Positions 40,688 through 49,767 of a stretch of DNA of 64,000 nucleotides are shown here, one piece after another. The notes below the pieces were generated by a model, which did not search any database, had not been told where the DNA came from, and saw only the letters and a list, made by a program, of their open reading frames with translations. The stretch comes from Porticoccaceae bacterium. GTDB taxonomy: Bacteria; Pseudomonadota; Gammaproteobacteria; Pseudomonadales; Porticoccaceae. The stretch's first letter is position 1. The number at the start of each line of letters is the position of its first letter. The position numbers and the translations under genes are program-made. The DNA is taken from the NCBI GenBank assembly GCA_029254005.1, contig JAQWYJ010000090.1:35224-99223 (forward strand), read 5' to 3'.

Positions 40688-43189
40688 TTAAAAAATGTCA
40701 TCCGGGAGTGGGTTTTGGTTATTTTTAGCCCCTTGCGCAGAACCCTGCGGTGCTTCAGGAAGATTTTTTGTCTTAAAATATTCAAAAATTCCTGGTTGAT
40801 CTGGTGTGACTCTCTTGCCAGTAATTGGGTCTATTTTGACCATGACAATTTCGTTGGGTTGTGGTCTGATAATTTCAGGTTTGCCAGCTAGTGCTGATGC
40901 CATGAAGTCAATCCAAATTGGAAGGGCGGATGAGCCACCATATTCATTGCGGCCAATGGTAGAGCTGTCATCGAACCCCACCCAAGCTGTGGCGGCTAAA
41001 TGCGGAGAATAACCAGAGAACCAGGCATCTCTTGGGCCGTTAGTTGTTCCTGTTTTACCTGCAAGATCGGCACGATTCAGTTTTTTTGCTTTCCTGCCAG
41101 TGCCCCTCAAAATCACATCTTTAAGCATTGAATCAATTAAAAAAGCGGTTTGTGGATCCATCGCTCTAGGAGCTGGCTTAAATTCAGTCAGCGGTAGTGT
41201 CTTCAAGCTTTGTTTTATGTTCTCCCAACTATAATCTTGTCCATTGCTGGCTGTGGTTTTACTGATGTCGGAAAATAATTTTTCCAGTTGTTTTTCAACA
41301 GCCAAATCACCAGAGCCTATTTCTACAGCAAGTGTCTGTGGGCTTTCAGAGCATGGATTACAAGCAACTTCTGGTGATGCTTGAAAGATAACATTGCCGT
41401 CTCTATCAATAATTTTATCCAAAAGATAAGGAGCAACCTTGAAACCATTATTGGCTAACATAGCATAACCGGTTGCAATCTCTAGTGGTGTTAACGCGTA
41501 GCTGCCCAAGGCTAGCGAAAGATCCGAGGGCATATCTGAGGTGTTAAATCCAAAGGACTGTAATCCTTGAAATGTGCGATCAAACCCCATTCGTCGCAAT
41601 AGTCTTATTGATACGACATTTCTGGAACGGTAAAGTGCCTCTCGCAGTCGTGTGGGGCCATAAAACTTTCCGCCATCATTTTCCGGCCGCCATGTGTCCT
41701 CAAGTTTAAAATCATCAAATACTATGGGCGCATCATTGATGATAGAGGCAGGCGTAAACCCACTATTTAGCGCTGTAGCATAGATAAATGGTTTAAAATT
41801 AGAACCGGGTTGCCGCTTAGCAAGATTTACCCTGTTAAAGCGACTTTGGTCATAATCAAACCCTCCAACTAACGTTCTTATCGCGCCATTAAAAGGATCT
41901 AACGCCACTAGTGCAGATTGCACTTTTGGTATCTGGGAGAGAAAAATGCTGTTATCTAGATTTCGTTTTACACGAATTAAATCTCCGACATTGAAAATAT
42001 CAAGCGCAGATTTAATCGGTGCGCTTCTCGAATTTATGCTCTTATAGAGACGCAGATCTTCAAGTCCATCACGCCAATTTAAAGTTGTGACGTCAAGATT
42101 TTTAGTCATTAATTCAAGGCGATCATTTGCTACGGCGATAACAATAGCTGGCTCTAAAGGTCCAACCCTAGGAGTATCATTTAACCGTGGTGCCCACAGC
42201 GATGCATCTTTGATAGAATCCTCTACTCCGCGATAACCATGCCGACGATCATAAGCTAAAATGCCGGCTTGCAGTGCTTTAACACCACTGGTTTGCATTG
42301 CGGAATCCACAGTAGTGACCGCCGTATACCCTTCAGTATACGCTTCTGCTCCCAACTTCTTGATCACTTCTTGCCTTACCATTTCTGCCACATAGGGCGA
42401 GTCTAGTTCTGAGGCAGAACCATGATAGGTCGCAGTATCAATTTCCGCAACAGCAACTGCATATTGAGGCTCAGAGATGCTACCTAACTTAAGCATCCGA
42501 CCAAGAATCCAGTCTCTTCGCTGCTTAGCTCTGGTGGGATTGCGGATAGGATTATAAGCTGAAGGCGCTTTTGGCAAGCCGGCAATCATAGCTATTTGAG
42601 CCAAGCTTAGATCAGACAGATTTTTGCCATAATATACCTGTGCCGCAGCAGCAAAACCATATGCTGTTTTACCCAAAAACATTTTATTGGCATATAGCGA
42701 TAAGATTTCTTTTTTACTGAGCTCTTCTTCTATACGAAAGGCCAGTAAAATTTCATTGAATTTTCGCGTAAATTCTTTGCGTTTGTGTAAAAAGAAATTT
42801 CGCGCAACTTGCATGGTTATGGTGCTGCCACCACCCACAGCTCTCCCTTGAGAGACCAATTGAACTACAGAGCGAACTAAACCAGAGATCACGATACCAC
42901 CATGATCAAAAAATGTTGCGTCTTCAGCGGCTAGCAGCGCGTCCACCATAGATTTGGGAAGTTCATCAAAGGTAACAGGCGTACGCTTTTTTTCGCCAAA
43001 TTCTCTAATAATTTTTAAATCTTGACTAACAACCTTCAACGGAATTTGCATTCTTACATCTTTGAGTTCCTCGGTAGATGGCAGTTTTGGGCTGAGGTAA
43101 AGATATAGGCAGGATGCAACAACTAGCGCACCTGCAATAGCTGTGAAAGCGGCAATTAAGCTTAATTTAAGCGCTTTAACAAGATTCAT
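40688..43189 (-). CDS. mrcA: penicillin-binding protein 1A
   Basis: 833 aa; glycosyltransferase EDATFFDHGGIV and GGGSTITMQVARNFFL; transpeptidase RQPGSNFKPFIY, KTGTTN. Confidence 0.96.
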   Translation of the reverse strand: MNLVKALKLSLIAAFTAIAGALVVASCLYLYLSPKLPSTEELKDVRMQIPLKVVSQDLKIIREFGEKKRTPVTFDELPKSMVDALLAAEDATFFDHGGIVISGLVRSVVQLVSQGRAVGGGSTITMQVARNFFLHKRKEFTRKFNEILLAFRIEEELSKKEILSLYANKMFLGKTAYGFAAAAQVYYGKNLSDLSLAQIAMIAGLPKAPSAYNPIRNPTRAKQRRDWILGRMLKLGSISEPQYAVAVAEIDTATYHGSASELDSPYVAEMVRQEVIKKLGAEAYTEGYTAVTTVDSAMQTSGVKALQAGILAYDRRHGYRGVEDSIKDASLWAPRLNDTPRVGPLEPAIVIAVANDRLELMTKNLDVTTLNWRDGLEDLRLYKSINSRSAPIKSALDIFNVGDLIRVKRNLDNSIFLSQIPKVQSALVALDPFNGAIRTLVGGFDYDQSRFNRVNLAKRQPGSNFKPFIYATALNSGFTPASIINDAPIVFDDFKLEDTWRPENDGGKFYGPTRLREALYRSRNVVSIRLLRRMGFDRTFQGLQSFGFNTSDMPSDLSLALGSYALTPLEIATGYAMLANNGFKVAPYLLDKIIDRDGNVIFQASPEVACNPCSESPQTLAVEIGSGDLAVEKQLEKLFSDISKTTASNGQDYSWENIKQSLKTLPLTEFKPAPRAMDPQTAFLIDSMLKDVILRGTGRKAKKLNRADLAGKTGTTNGPRDAWFSGYSPHLAATAWVGFDDSSTIGRNEYGGSSALPIWIDFMASALAGKPEIIRPQPNEIVMVKIDPITGKRVTPDQPGIFEYFKTKNLPEAPQGSAQGAKNNQNPLPDDIF

Positions 43190-43315
43190 AAATTGATTGT
43201 CTCTGCTATGTGACGTGTCAGAACAAAATCTTAAAAATGTGAACTAGATCTCAACACTGGTTTAGATCATGGTCTATTTACTAATGAATAGAATTATTTT
43301 TAAGGATTTAATGCA

Positions 43316-44440
43316 TTGCTCAAACTACCTTATTTACCGAAAATTCAGGCTCTATCTTACCTTGGGTTTAATAGACTCTCAACGTCAATACTTGGCATTG
43401 ATATTTCATCGCGAGCGGTTAAATTAGTTCAACTAGAGAAGCAAGGTCAAGCATATCATGTTACTGCATCTGGCGCTGAAGCGCTTCCGCTAGGTGCCCT
43501 ACAAAATGGGACGGTAGTCAATGAGACCGCGGTGATTAAGGTTTTAAAACATGTTTATGATACTTCTGGAGCTACCTCTAAAAATGCTGCAATTGCAGTA
43601 TCGGGGTCTTCAGTTCTGAGCAAAATAGTTGATTTGCCTGCGAGGATGAATCAAAAACAGTTGGCGGCGCGAATTCAGTTGGCAGCGAGTGAGAGTATGC
43701 CGCTGTCCTTGGAGGAGATATATTTGGATTATGCCGTATTGGGGTATGATCCAAACGATCAGCATCAAATGAGAGTGAAAATGGTCGCCTGTCCTCGTAC
43801 TCATGCCAATAGTCGGGAAAAAATCGTTGAAGGTGCTAATCTTAGATCGGTAGCAATAGACATAGAGTCCTATGCGCTGGTTCGCAGCTATCAAAAGCTT
43901 TCTGCATCAAGTATTCCAAATGAGTCGATGGCGATCGATGATTCTCCCTTTGAGGTACTTAATGCATTGATTGATGTAGGGGCGAACTCCTTTACATTTG
44001 CAGTCTTTAAATCAGATCTTGTGGTTTATACCTCAGAGTATTCTCTTGGCAAGACCTCACTTGAGGATAAAAATATAAGTCCACGCCAAATTGAAAAAAA
44101 AGAAAATAATAAAGATTTTTATTCTAAAACATCACTATCTGATTATGATAATAGTGATCTGCAGGCATTCATTGGGTTGTTGCTGCAATATACCAACCGC
44201 TCTCTTGCGGATTTCTATAACGCCAACGCAAGTGTAAAAATACAAAAATTGATTTTTTCAGGCGGCATGTTCGAAATAGCGGGACTAGCTGAAAAATTGG
44301 ATGAACAAATAGATATACCAACAGAAATCTTTAGCAGCAATGACTATTTGACTGAAACGCATGCTGGTCGATTGCATTTTCTCAGTCAAAATCACTCTAT
44401 GACAGTGGCTCTTGGACTGGCATTAAGGAGTCACTGCTGA
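43316..44440 (+). CDS. pilM: type IV pilus assembly protein PilM
   Basis: 374 aa; LGIDISSRAVKLVQLEKQG; divergent from mrcA, followed by pilNOPQ. Confidence 0.9.
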   Translation: MLKLPYLPKIQALSYLGFNRLSTSILGIDISSRAVKLVQLEKQGQAYHVTASGAEALPLGALQNGTVVNETAVIKVLKHVYDTSGATSKNAAIAVSGSSVLSKIVDLPARMNQKQLAARIQLAASESMPLSLEEIYLDYAVLGYDPNDQHQMRVKMVACPRTHANSREKIVEGANLRSVAIDIESYALVRSYQKLSASSIPNESMAIDDSPFEVLNALIDVGANSFTFAVFKSDLVVYTSEYSLGKTSLEDKNISPRQIEKKENNKDFYSKTSLSDYDNSDLQAFIGLLLQYTNRSLADFYNANASVKIQKLIFSGGMFEIAGLAEKLDEQIDIPTEIFSSNDYLTETHAGRLHFLSQNHSMTVALGLALRSHC

Positions 44441-44982
44441 TGGAAGTATTTAATTTTCTGCCTTGGCGAGAGCGCATGACTATGCGTCATCAGACAAAAA
44501 ACATAATTATGATAATACTTGGCTGTTTGTGTGGACTCTGTATTGTAGCTTTTTTAAGCGTAGCTATAACCTTTAAAATAAACAATCAGATCATTCAGAA
44601 TCAGTATATTCAGGGAAAGATTAATATTCTAGATAAGGATTTGACTGAAGTTGCAGAGTTAGAATCCAAAAAGAATAGGTTGATTGCGCAGACTACTATT
44701 TTGCAAACTATTCAGATTGCACGAAGCCATAGTGCTGTTATTTTCGATGAACTGGTTAATGCAACTCCTGAGGGAGTGCGACTCACTTCAATAAAGCGTG
44801 TCGATGGGACGCTGTCACTTTTAGGAATGGCAAGATCCAACAGAGACGTATCGACGCTAATGAGAAATTTAGATGATTCATTTTTACTAACTGATTCGCA
44901 TCTTGTTGAAATTGAGAAGAAAGCGGCTAAAACAGATAAAAATTATGCGTTTAACATCAGTTCCAGCGTGCACAGCGAGTAA
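44440..44982 (+). CDS. pilN: type IV pilus assembly protein PilN
   Basis: 180 aa; NFLPWRERM, single TM; 1-nt overlap with pilM. Confidence 0.9.
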   Translation: MEVFNFLPWRERMTMRHQTKNIIMIILGCLCGLCIVAFLSVAITFKINNQIIQNQYIQGKINILDKDLTEVAELESKKNRLIAQTTILQTIQIARSHSAVIFDELVNATPEGVRLTSIKRVDGTLSLLGMARSNRDVSTLMRNLDDSFLLTDSHLVEIEKKAAKTDKNYAFNISSSVHSE

Positions 44983-45028
44983 CAGTTTCAGTAACATTTC
45001 CCCCATTGTTTAGAAAGGAATCTAAGCG

Positions 45029-45652
45029 TTGAAAAATTTAGCTAACTACAAAGTCACTTCAGTTCCAATTGAAAATATATTCGAAATCAAAAACATTTCG
45101 ACATGGACAAAGACTGTTTTATTTTCCATATCACTTAGTCTGGCAATTTTATTGATTGTTTTGGGCTATTTCGTTTTTGTTGATAGCAAAACACAAGCAT
45201 TGGAGCAGATAGAGACTCAACAAACAGACCTTTTTGAGGAGTTTCAACGCAAAACGGCACGTATATCTCAAAAAAATGCCTACCTGGCACAAATGGTTGA
45301 ATTAGACGCCATGATTGATCTGTTTGCGGAGCAGATGCCTATTGATACACAAATTCCCGAAACCCTAACTGACATAACAATGGCCGCAACATTTGCCGGC
45401 TTATCTATCTCACAGGTAAGTCCTTTGTCCTCAATTAAAAAAGATCTCTACACCGCCTTACCGATGAAATTGCATGTAAGTGGGACCTATCATGAACTCG
45501 GCTACTTTTTGGCTCGGTTAACGCAATTAAAGCGTTTAGTTTCCCTGCATGACTTTTTGATTGAGATCGATAGAACTAATACTGAGGATAAATTAATGCT
45601 TACTTTTACTATTAAGACTTACCGGTTGGATAGTAGTGGGGAGCAACTATGA
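45029..45652 (+). CDS. pilO: type IV pilus assembly protein PilO
   Basis: 207 aa; single TM then coiled-coil, LPMKLHVSGTYHELGYFLARLTQLKRLVSLHDF. Confidence 0.9.
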   Translation: MKNLANYKVTSVPIENIFEIKNISTWTKTVLFSISLSLAILLIVLGYFVFVDSKTQALEQIETQQTDLFEEFQRKTARISQKNAYLAQMVELDAMIDLFAEQMPIDTQIPETLTDITMAATFAGLSISQVSPLSSIKKDLYTALPMKLHVSGTYHELGYFLARLTQLKRLVSLHDFLIEIDRTNTEDKLMLTFTIKTYRLDSSGEQL

Positions 45653-46173
45653 GATTTTTCATCTTTTTGTTTTTTTTGACCCTTATCTTCCTCAGTGGCT
45701 GTGATGAACACAACACGTCTTTAATAGATGCGAAATTGACTAAAATTGCGTTAGAAAAAGATCTGCCTATTAATGACTTACCTGTATTTTATGATCAAAC
45801 CCAATACGCTTATAAATCGCAAACTAAACGAGACCCTTTTTCAGATCTTAAGGTTTCTATGTCGGCGTTGTCGATTGATAAAACTCCGATTGAGGCGCCA
45901 GACTTATTAAGAAAAAAAGAGCCGTTAGAGTTTTTTGATCTTTTGTCATTTTCGATTGTTGGAAGTATCGGTAATGAATCGGAGCAATGGATTTTGGTTG
46001 TCAATGAAGAAGGAGATTTCAATTATGTGACTATAGGCGATCGAATTGGACGTGATTTCGGTGAGATTATCGATATCAACCACAGTGGTTTAGTCATTTT
46101 AGAAAAAAGTTCAGATGGAGCAGGACGCTGGTTTAGTTATCGAAGAGTTATTTTAAAGGATGAAAATAAATGA
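45649..46173 (+). CDS. pilP: type IV pilus lipoprotein PilP
   Basis: 174 aa; lipobox LSGC, KRDPFSDL, IVGSIGNESEQWILVV…IGDRIGRDFGEI. Confidence 0.88.
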   Translation: MRFFIFLFFLTLIFLSGCDEHNTSLIDAKLTKIALEKDLPINDLPVFYDQTQYAYKSQTKRDPFSDLKVSMSALSIDKTPIEAPDLLRKKEPLEFFDLLSFSIVGSIGNESEQWILVVNEEGDFNYVTIGDRIGRDFGEIIDINHSGLVILEKSSDGAGRWFSYRRVILKDENK

Positions 46174-47825
46174 ATGCTAATCAATTACCTCAAATCAAAA
46201 GTACTATTTTGTCAGGCTTAGTAATAATCTTACTAGCTACATTTTTGATACTTTCGCCTATACAAGCTAAGGATCTAACTGCTGAGATCACATCAGCGGC
46301 CGCTCACTATGGTGAGGATGTTATAGGTATTGATCAGAAAGTTTCACGTTATGATGACACTCAAGAACAACACAGTGGAGCCGTTGTGACGGATAAAGAT
46401 TTATTGTCTACTGAAGATAAATCGATTATCGAAGGTAAGCACAAGAGGACTGATTCAAAGGAGGTATTAAATGTCAACCCAACTGAAAATTCCCATTTTA
46501 CCCCTGTTGAAACTGATCGAATAAGCTTAAATTTTAAAGATATTCCAGTTCGTGACGTTCTGCAGATAATGGCTGACTTTAAATCGCTTAATTTAGTTGC
46601 TAGTGCCTCAATCACAGGAAAAATAACTCTGAAACTTGCGTCTGTGCCTTGGAATAGAGCGCTTGATATTGTACTCAATACCAGTGGCCTTGGCTTGCGT
46701 CTCCAGGACAATATTTTGGTTGTAGCACCTCTGAAAGAGTTAGCTGATATAGATCGACAAAGGATTGAAAGTAATAACAGTCAAAACAGCTTAGCGCCGC
46801 TTGAAACATTTGTTGCACGGATAAAATATGCTGAAGCCTCAGATATTTATGAGATGTTTGTTGGCTCATCAGAATCTGCTCAAAAAGAGACTGGAAGTGG
46901 AGCGATATCAAATGTTTCATCTCGAGGATCTATTACTATTGATAAGCGCACAAATACCATCATTATGACTGATATTAATGAAAAAATTGATGCTTTCAAG
47001 TCTATGTTGGAGCTGATTGATATTCCCGTTAGGCAGGTTTTGATGGAAGCAAAAATTGTGATTGCTGACACTGATTTTCGTAAAGAGATAGGTGCTAGCT
47101 GGGGTTTTTCTGGAGTAAAAGTCCGGGGTGATGGCGAGAATATAAATTTGTCTGGTATCGAAGATTCAACGACGTCTTCGCTGGATTTTTTATGGGACAA
47201 TATCGATCTTGTGCCGCCGGCAAGCATGGTAGATTTAGGGGTTGATTTAGGGCTGGCTAGTCCATCAGGATCACTGAGTTTGGGATACCTTGCTAAAAAC
47301 GTGTTAGTCGATCTTGAATTAGCCGCTTTAGAATCAGATGGATTCGCTGAAATTGTATCACAGCCTAGTATCGTCTCTGCAGACAAACAAAAAGCATCAA
47401 TAAAGTCTGGAGTTGAAATTCCCTATCAATTGGTCAATACAAATAATACTAATACGACAATTCAGACACAATTTAAGGAAGCCGTATTGCAACTTGAAAT
47501 AACTCCGCAAATTACCCCCGATAATCGAGTTATTATGGATATTATGATTAAGCAGGATACGCTAGGTGGCTATACATCGACTGGCGTTCCCTTTATTAAC
47601 GTCACCCAAATCGTAACTCAGGCATCGGTTGAGCACGGAGAAACACTGGTGTTAGGTGGTATTTTTCAATCTGAGCAAATACAGTCTGATGAAAGTGTTC
47701 CTGTTTTGGGAGATGTGCCTGTACTGGGTAACTTATTTAAAAAACAAATGCGTCTTGCAGATAAACGTGAAATACTGATTTTTATTACACCAAAAATTAT
47801 AGATGACACTAACTATGCACACTAA
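46170..47825 (+). CDS. pilQ: type IV pilus secretin PilQ (short form)
   Basis: 551 aa; ISLNFKDIPVRDVLQIMADF (STN), secretin domain VEHGETLVLGGIFQSE, PVLGDVPVLGNLFKKQ. Confidence 0.92.
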   Translation: MNANQLPQIKSTILSGLVIILLATFLILSPIQAKDLTAEITSAAAHYGEDVIGIDQKVSRYDDTQEQHSGAVVTDKDLLSTEDKSIIEGKHKRTDSKEVLNVNPTENSHFTPVETDRISLNFKDIPVRDVLQIMADFKSLNLVASASITGKITLKLASVPWNRALDIVLNTSGLGLRLQDNILVVAPLKELADIDRQRIESNNSQNSLAPLETFVARIKYAEASDIYEMFVGSSESAQKETGSGAISNVSSRGSITIDKRTNTIIMTDINEKIDAFKSMLELIDIPVRQVLMEAKIVIADTDFRKEIGASWGFSGVKVRGDGENINLSGIEDSTTSSLDFLWDNIDLVPPASMVDLGVDLGLASPSGSLSLGYLAKNVLVDLELAALESDGFAEIVSQPSIVSADKQKASIKSGVEIPYQLVNTNNTNTTIQTQFKEAVLQLEITPQITPDNRVIMDIMIKQDTLGGYTSTGVPFINVTQIVTQASVEHGETLVLGGIFQSEQIQSDESVPVLGDVPVLGNLFKKQMRLADKREILIFITPKIIDDTNYAH

Positions 47826-48333
47826 ACATATATTTTTAATAGGGCCCATGGGTGCAGGAAAGAGTACTATTGGCAAGCAGTTAGCAAAGACCTTAGACAG
47901 ACCTTTTTTTGATGTTGACTATGAAATAGTTAAGTCAGCTGGTGCTGATATCCCATGGATTTTTGATATGGAGGGCGAAGAAGGGTTTCGGCGGCGAGAA
48001 ACTAATATGCTTATAAAAATTATTGATCATAGTCGGCCCTCAGTGGTCGCTACTGGTGGTGGTGTCGTGCTTAATGGCCAAAACTGCGAAGCAATGGAAG
48101 CCTCAGGTTTGGTTGTGTATCTTACGGCGACAAAAAAACAACTCTATGAGCGAACTAAGCGAGATAAAAATAGGCCGCTGCTACAGGTCGAAGATCGCAG
48201 ACGCATGATTGATCATTTGTTAGAAGAAAGAGGGCCTCGATACCAAAATATAGCGCACATTGTTGCTGCCTCTGGCAATGCGCAACCGCAGATATTGGTA
48301 GATGAGCTTGTGACTCGATTATCACACTATTAG
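47815..48333 (+). CDS. aroK: shikimate kinase (start taken at MHTKHIF; ORF extends to 47803)
   Basis: IFLIGPMGAGKSTIGKQLAKTL, FDVDYEI, VVATGGGVVL. Confidence 0.96.
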   Translation: MHTKHIFLIGPMGAGKSTIGKQLAKTLDRPFFDVDYEIVKSAGADIPWIFDMEGEEGFRRRETNMLIKIIDHSRPSVVATGGGVVLNGQNCEAMEASGLVVYLTATKKQLYERTKRDKNRPLLQVEDRRRMIDHLLEERGPRYQNIAHIVAASGNAQPQILVDELVTRLSHY

Positions 48334-48427
48334 TTTTACGCAATATAGACTGAATACCTAAAATGCTTGAGCATCTTGTAGCATAACAGGATAATGTACC
48401 TTTCTTATTAACCGAGTTCTGTCAATA

Positions 48428-49534
48428 ATGCCTAACACCAATTATCCTCAGACAAATCCGTTAATTGTTGATTTGGGTGACAGAAGCTATCCTATTTTTA
48501 TTGGACCACAGCAGTTAGCCTTTTCAGATTTGAGTGTTTATGTTAAGGGCAAACAAGTACTGATTGTCAGCAACGAAACCGTAGCGCCGCTATACTTAGA
48601 GACGGTCACAAATCTACTGCGGGACAAGCATGTGGATGTTGTAGTCTTACCCGATGGTGAACAATATAAAAATCTTACTACTTTAAATTTAATTTTCACC
48701 AAACTGCTTGAACAAAACCATGGTAGGGGAACAACGCTAATTGCGTTGGGAGGAGGTGTTGTAGGTGATATGACTGGTTTTGCTGCCGCTACCTACCAAC
48801 GAGGCGTTGCGTTTATTCAAATCCCAACAACATTGCTGTCTCAAGTGGATTCATCGGTGGGCGGTAAGACCGGTGTTAATCATGCTCTAGGCAAGAATAT
48901 GTTGGGTGCATTTTATCAGCCTAAAGCCGTCATTATTGATACTCAAACCCTTGATTCCTTGCCACAGAGACAGTTTTCAGCAGGAATGGCAGAGGTCATT
49001 AAATATGGACTCATATCAGACTATCCTTTTTTGCAATGGTTAGAGCAAAATAACGATTCTTTGTTGAATCGTAATCCTGAGGCATTACGCTATGCAATAG
49101 AACGATCTTGCGCCAACAAGGCTAAAATCGTAAGCGCAGATGAAACAGAGCAAGGCCTCAGAGCAATCCTAAACCTTGGCCATACCTTTGGCCATGCAAT
49201 TGAGACTTTTCAGCAATACCAGGGTTCTCTGCATGGTGAGGCGGTAGCTATTGGTACCGTCATTGCCGCGCAGATGTCCCATCTGGCTGGCTGGTTGAGT
49301 AAATCTGATCTTCATCGTGTCCAAAGCATCTTCAGGGCATTTTTACTGCCGGTTATGCCGCCCGTGGACATGGAGCCAGCAGATTTTCTGGCCTTGATGG
49401 GGCGAGATAAAAAAGTCATGGATGGTAGATTGCGACTGGTATTGCTAAAGGAACTTGGGCAGGCATTTGTTTCAAGCGAGTTTTCCCAGGAGGACCTTGA
49501 ACTAGCCCTTGATAATGCTTGTGGAGAGTTATAA
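48428..49534 (+). CDS. aroB: 3-dehydroquinate synthase
   Basis: 368 aa; [45 protein letters not shown]. Confidence 0.97.
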   Translation: MPNTNYPQTNPLIVDLGDRSYPIFIGPQQLAFSDLSVYVKGKQVLIVSNETVAPLYLETVTNLLRDKHVDVVVLPDGEQYKNLTTLNLIFTKLLEQNHGRGTTLIALGGGVVGDMTGFAAATYQRGVAFIQIPTTLLSQVDSSVGGKTGVNHALGKNMLGAFYQPKAVIIDTQTLDSLPQRQFSAGMAEVIKYGLISDYPFLQWLEQNNDSLLNRNPEALRYAIERSCANKAKIVSADETEQGLRAILNLGHTFGHAIETFQQYQGSLHGEAVAIGTVIAAQMSHLAGWLSKSDLHRVQSIFRAFLLPVMPPVDMEPADFLALMGRDKKVMDGRLRLVLLKELGQAFVSSEFSQEDLELALDNACGEL

Positions 49535-49560
49535 AAATATTGGCACTATAAATTTCAAGC

Positions 49561-49612
49561 TTTTAGATTTTTATTCTGAAAAATATATTAAATACAGTTT
49601 TTTAATCTAAAA
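49561..49612. promoter_or_regulatory. 9-bp inverted repeat TTTTAGATT…AATCTAAAA upstream of gltB-like gene
   Basis: Arms at 49561-49569 and 49604-49612, perfectly complementary; AT-rich so may be chance. Confidence 0.25.
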
Positions 49613-49767
49613 TTTTCACTAAATATGGCCTAGATAAGTATATTCTTGCGTATAAAATTGTCGTTGCATGATTTCCCATGTAGACTTGATCGCCGTTTGA
49701 GATGCAGCACAGAGCGTCCCCGAGTTTTTTACGGTAAACACAAACCTTCAATCAAGATAATATACAT

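Noticed and set aside
46880-47386. 168-aa minus-strand ORF opposite pilQ
   Set aside because: Antisense to well-supported secretin coding sequence; composition typical of a shadow ORF
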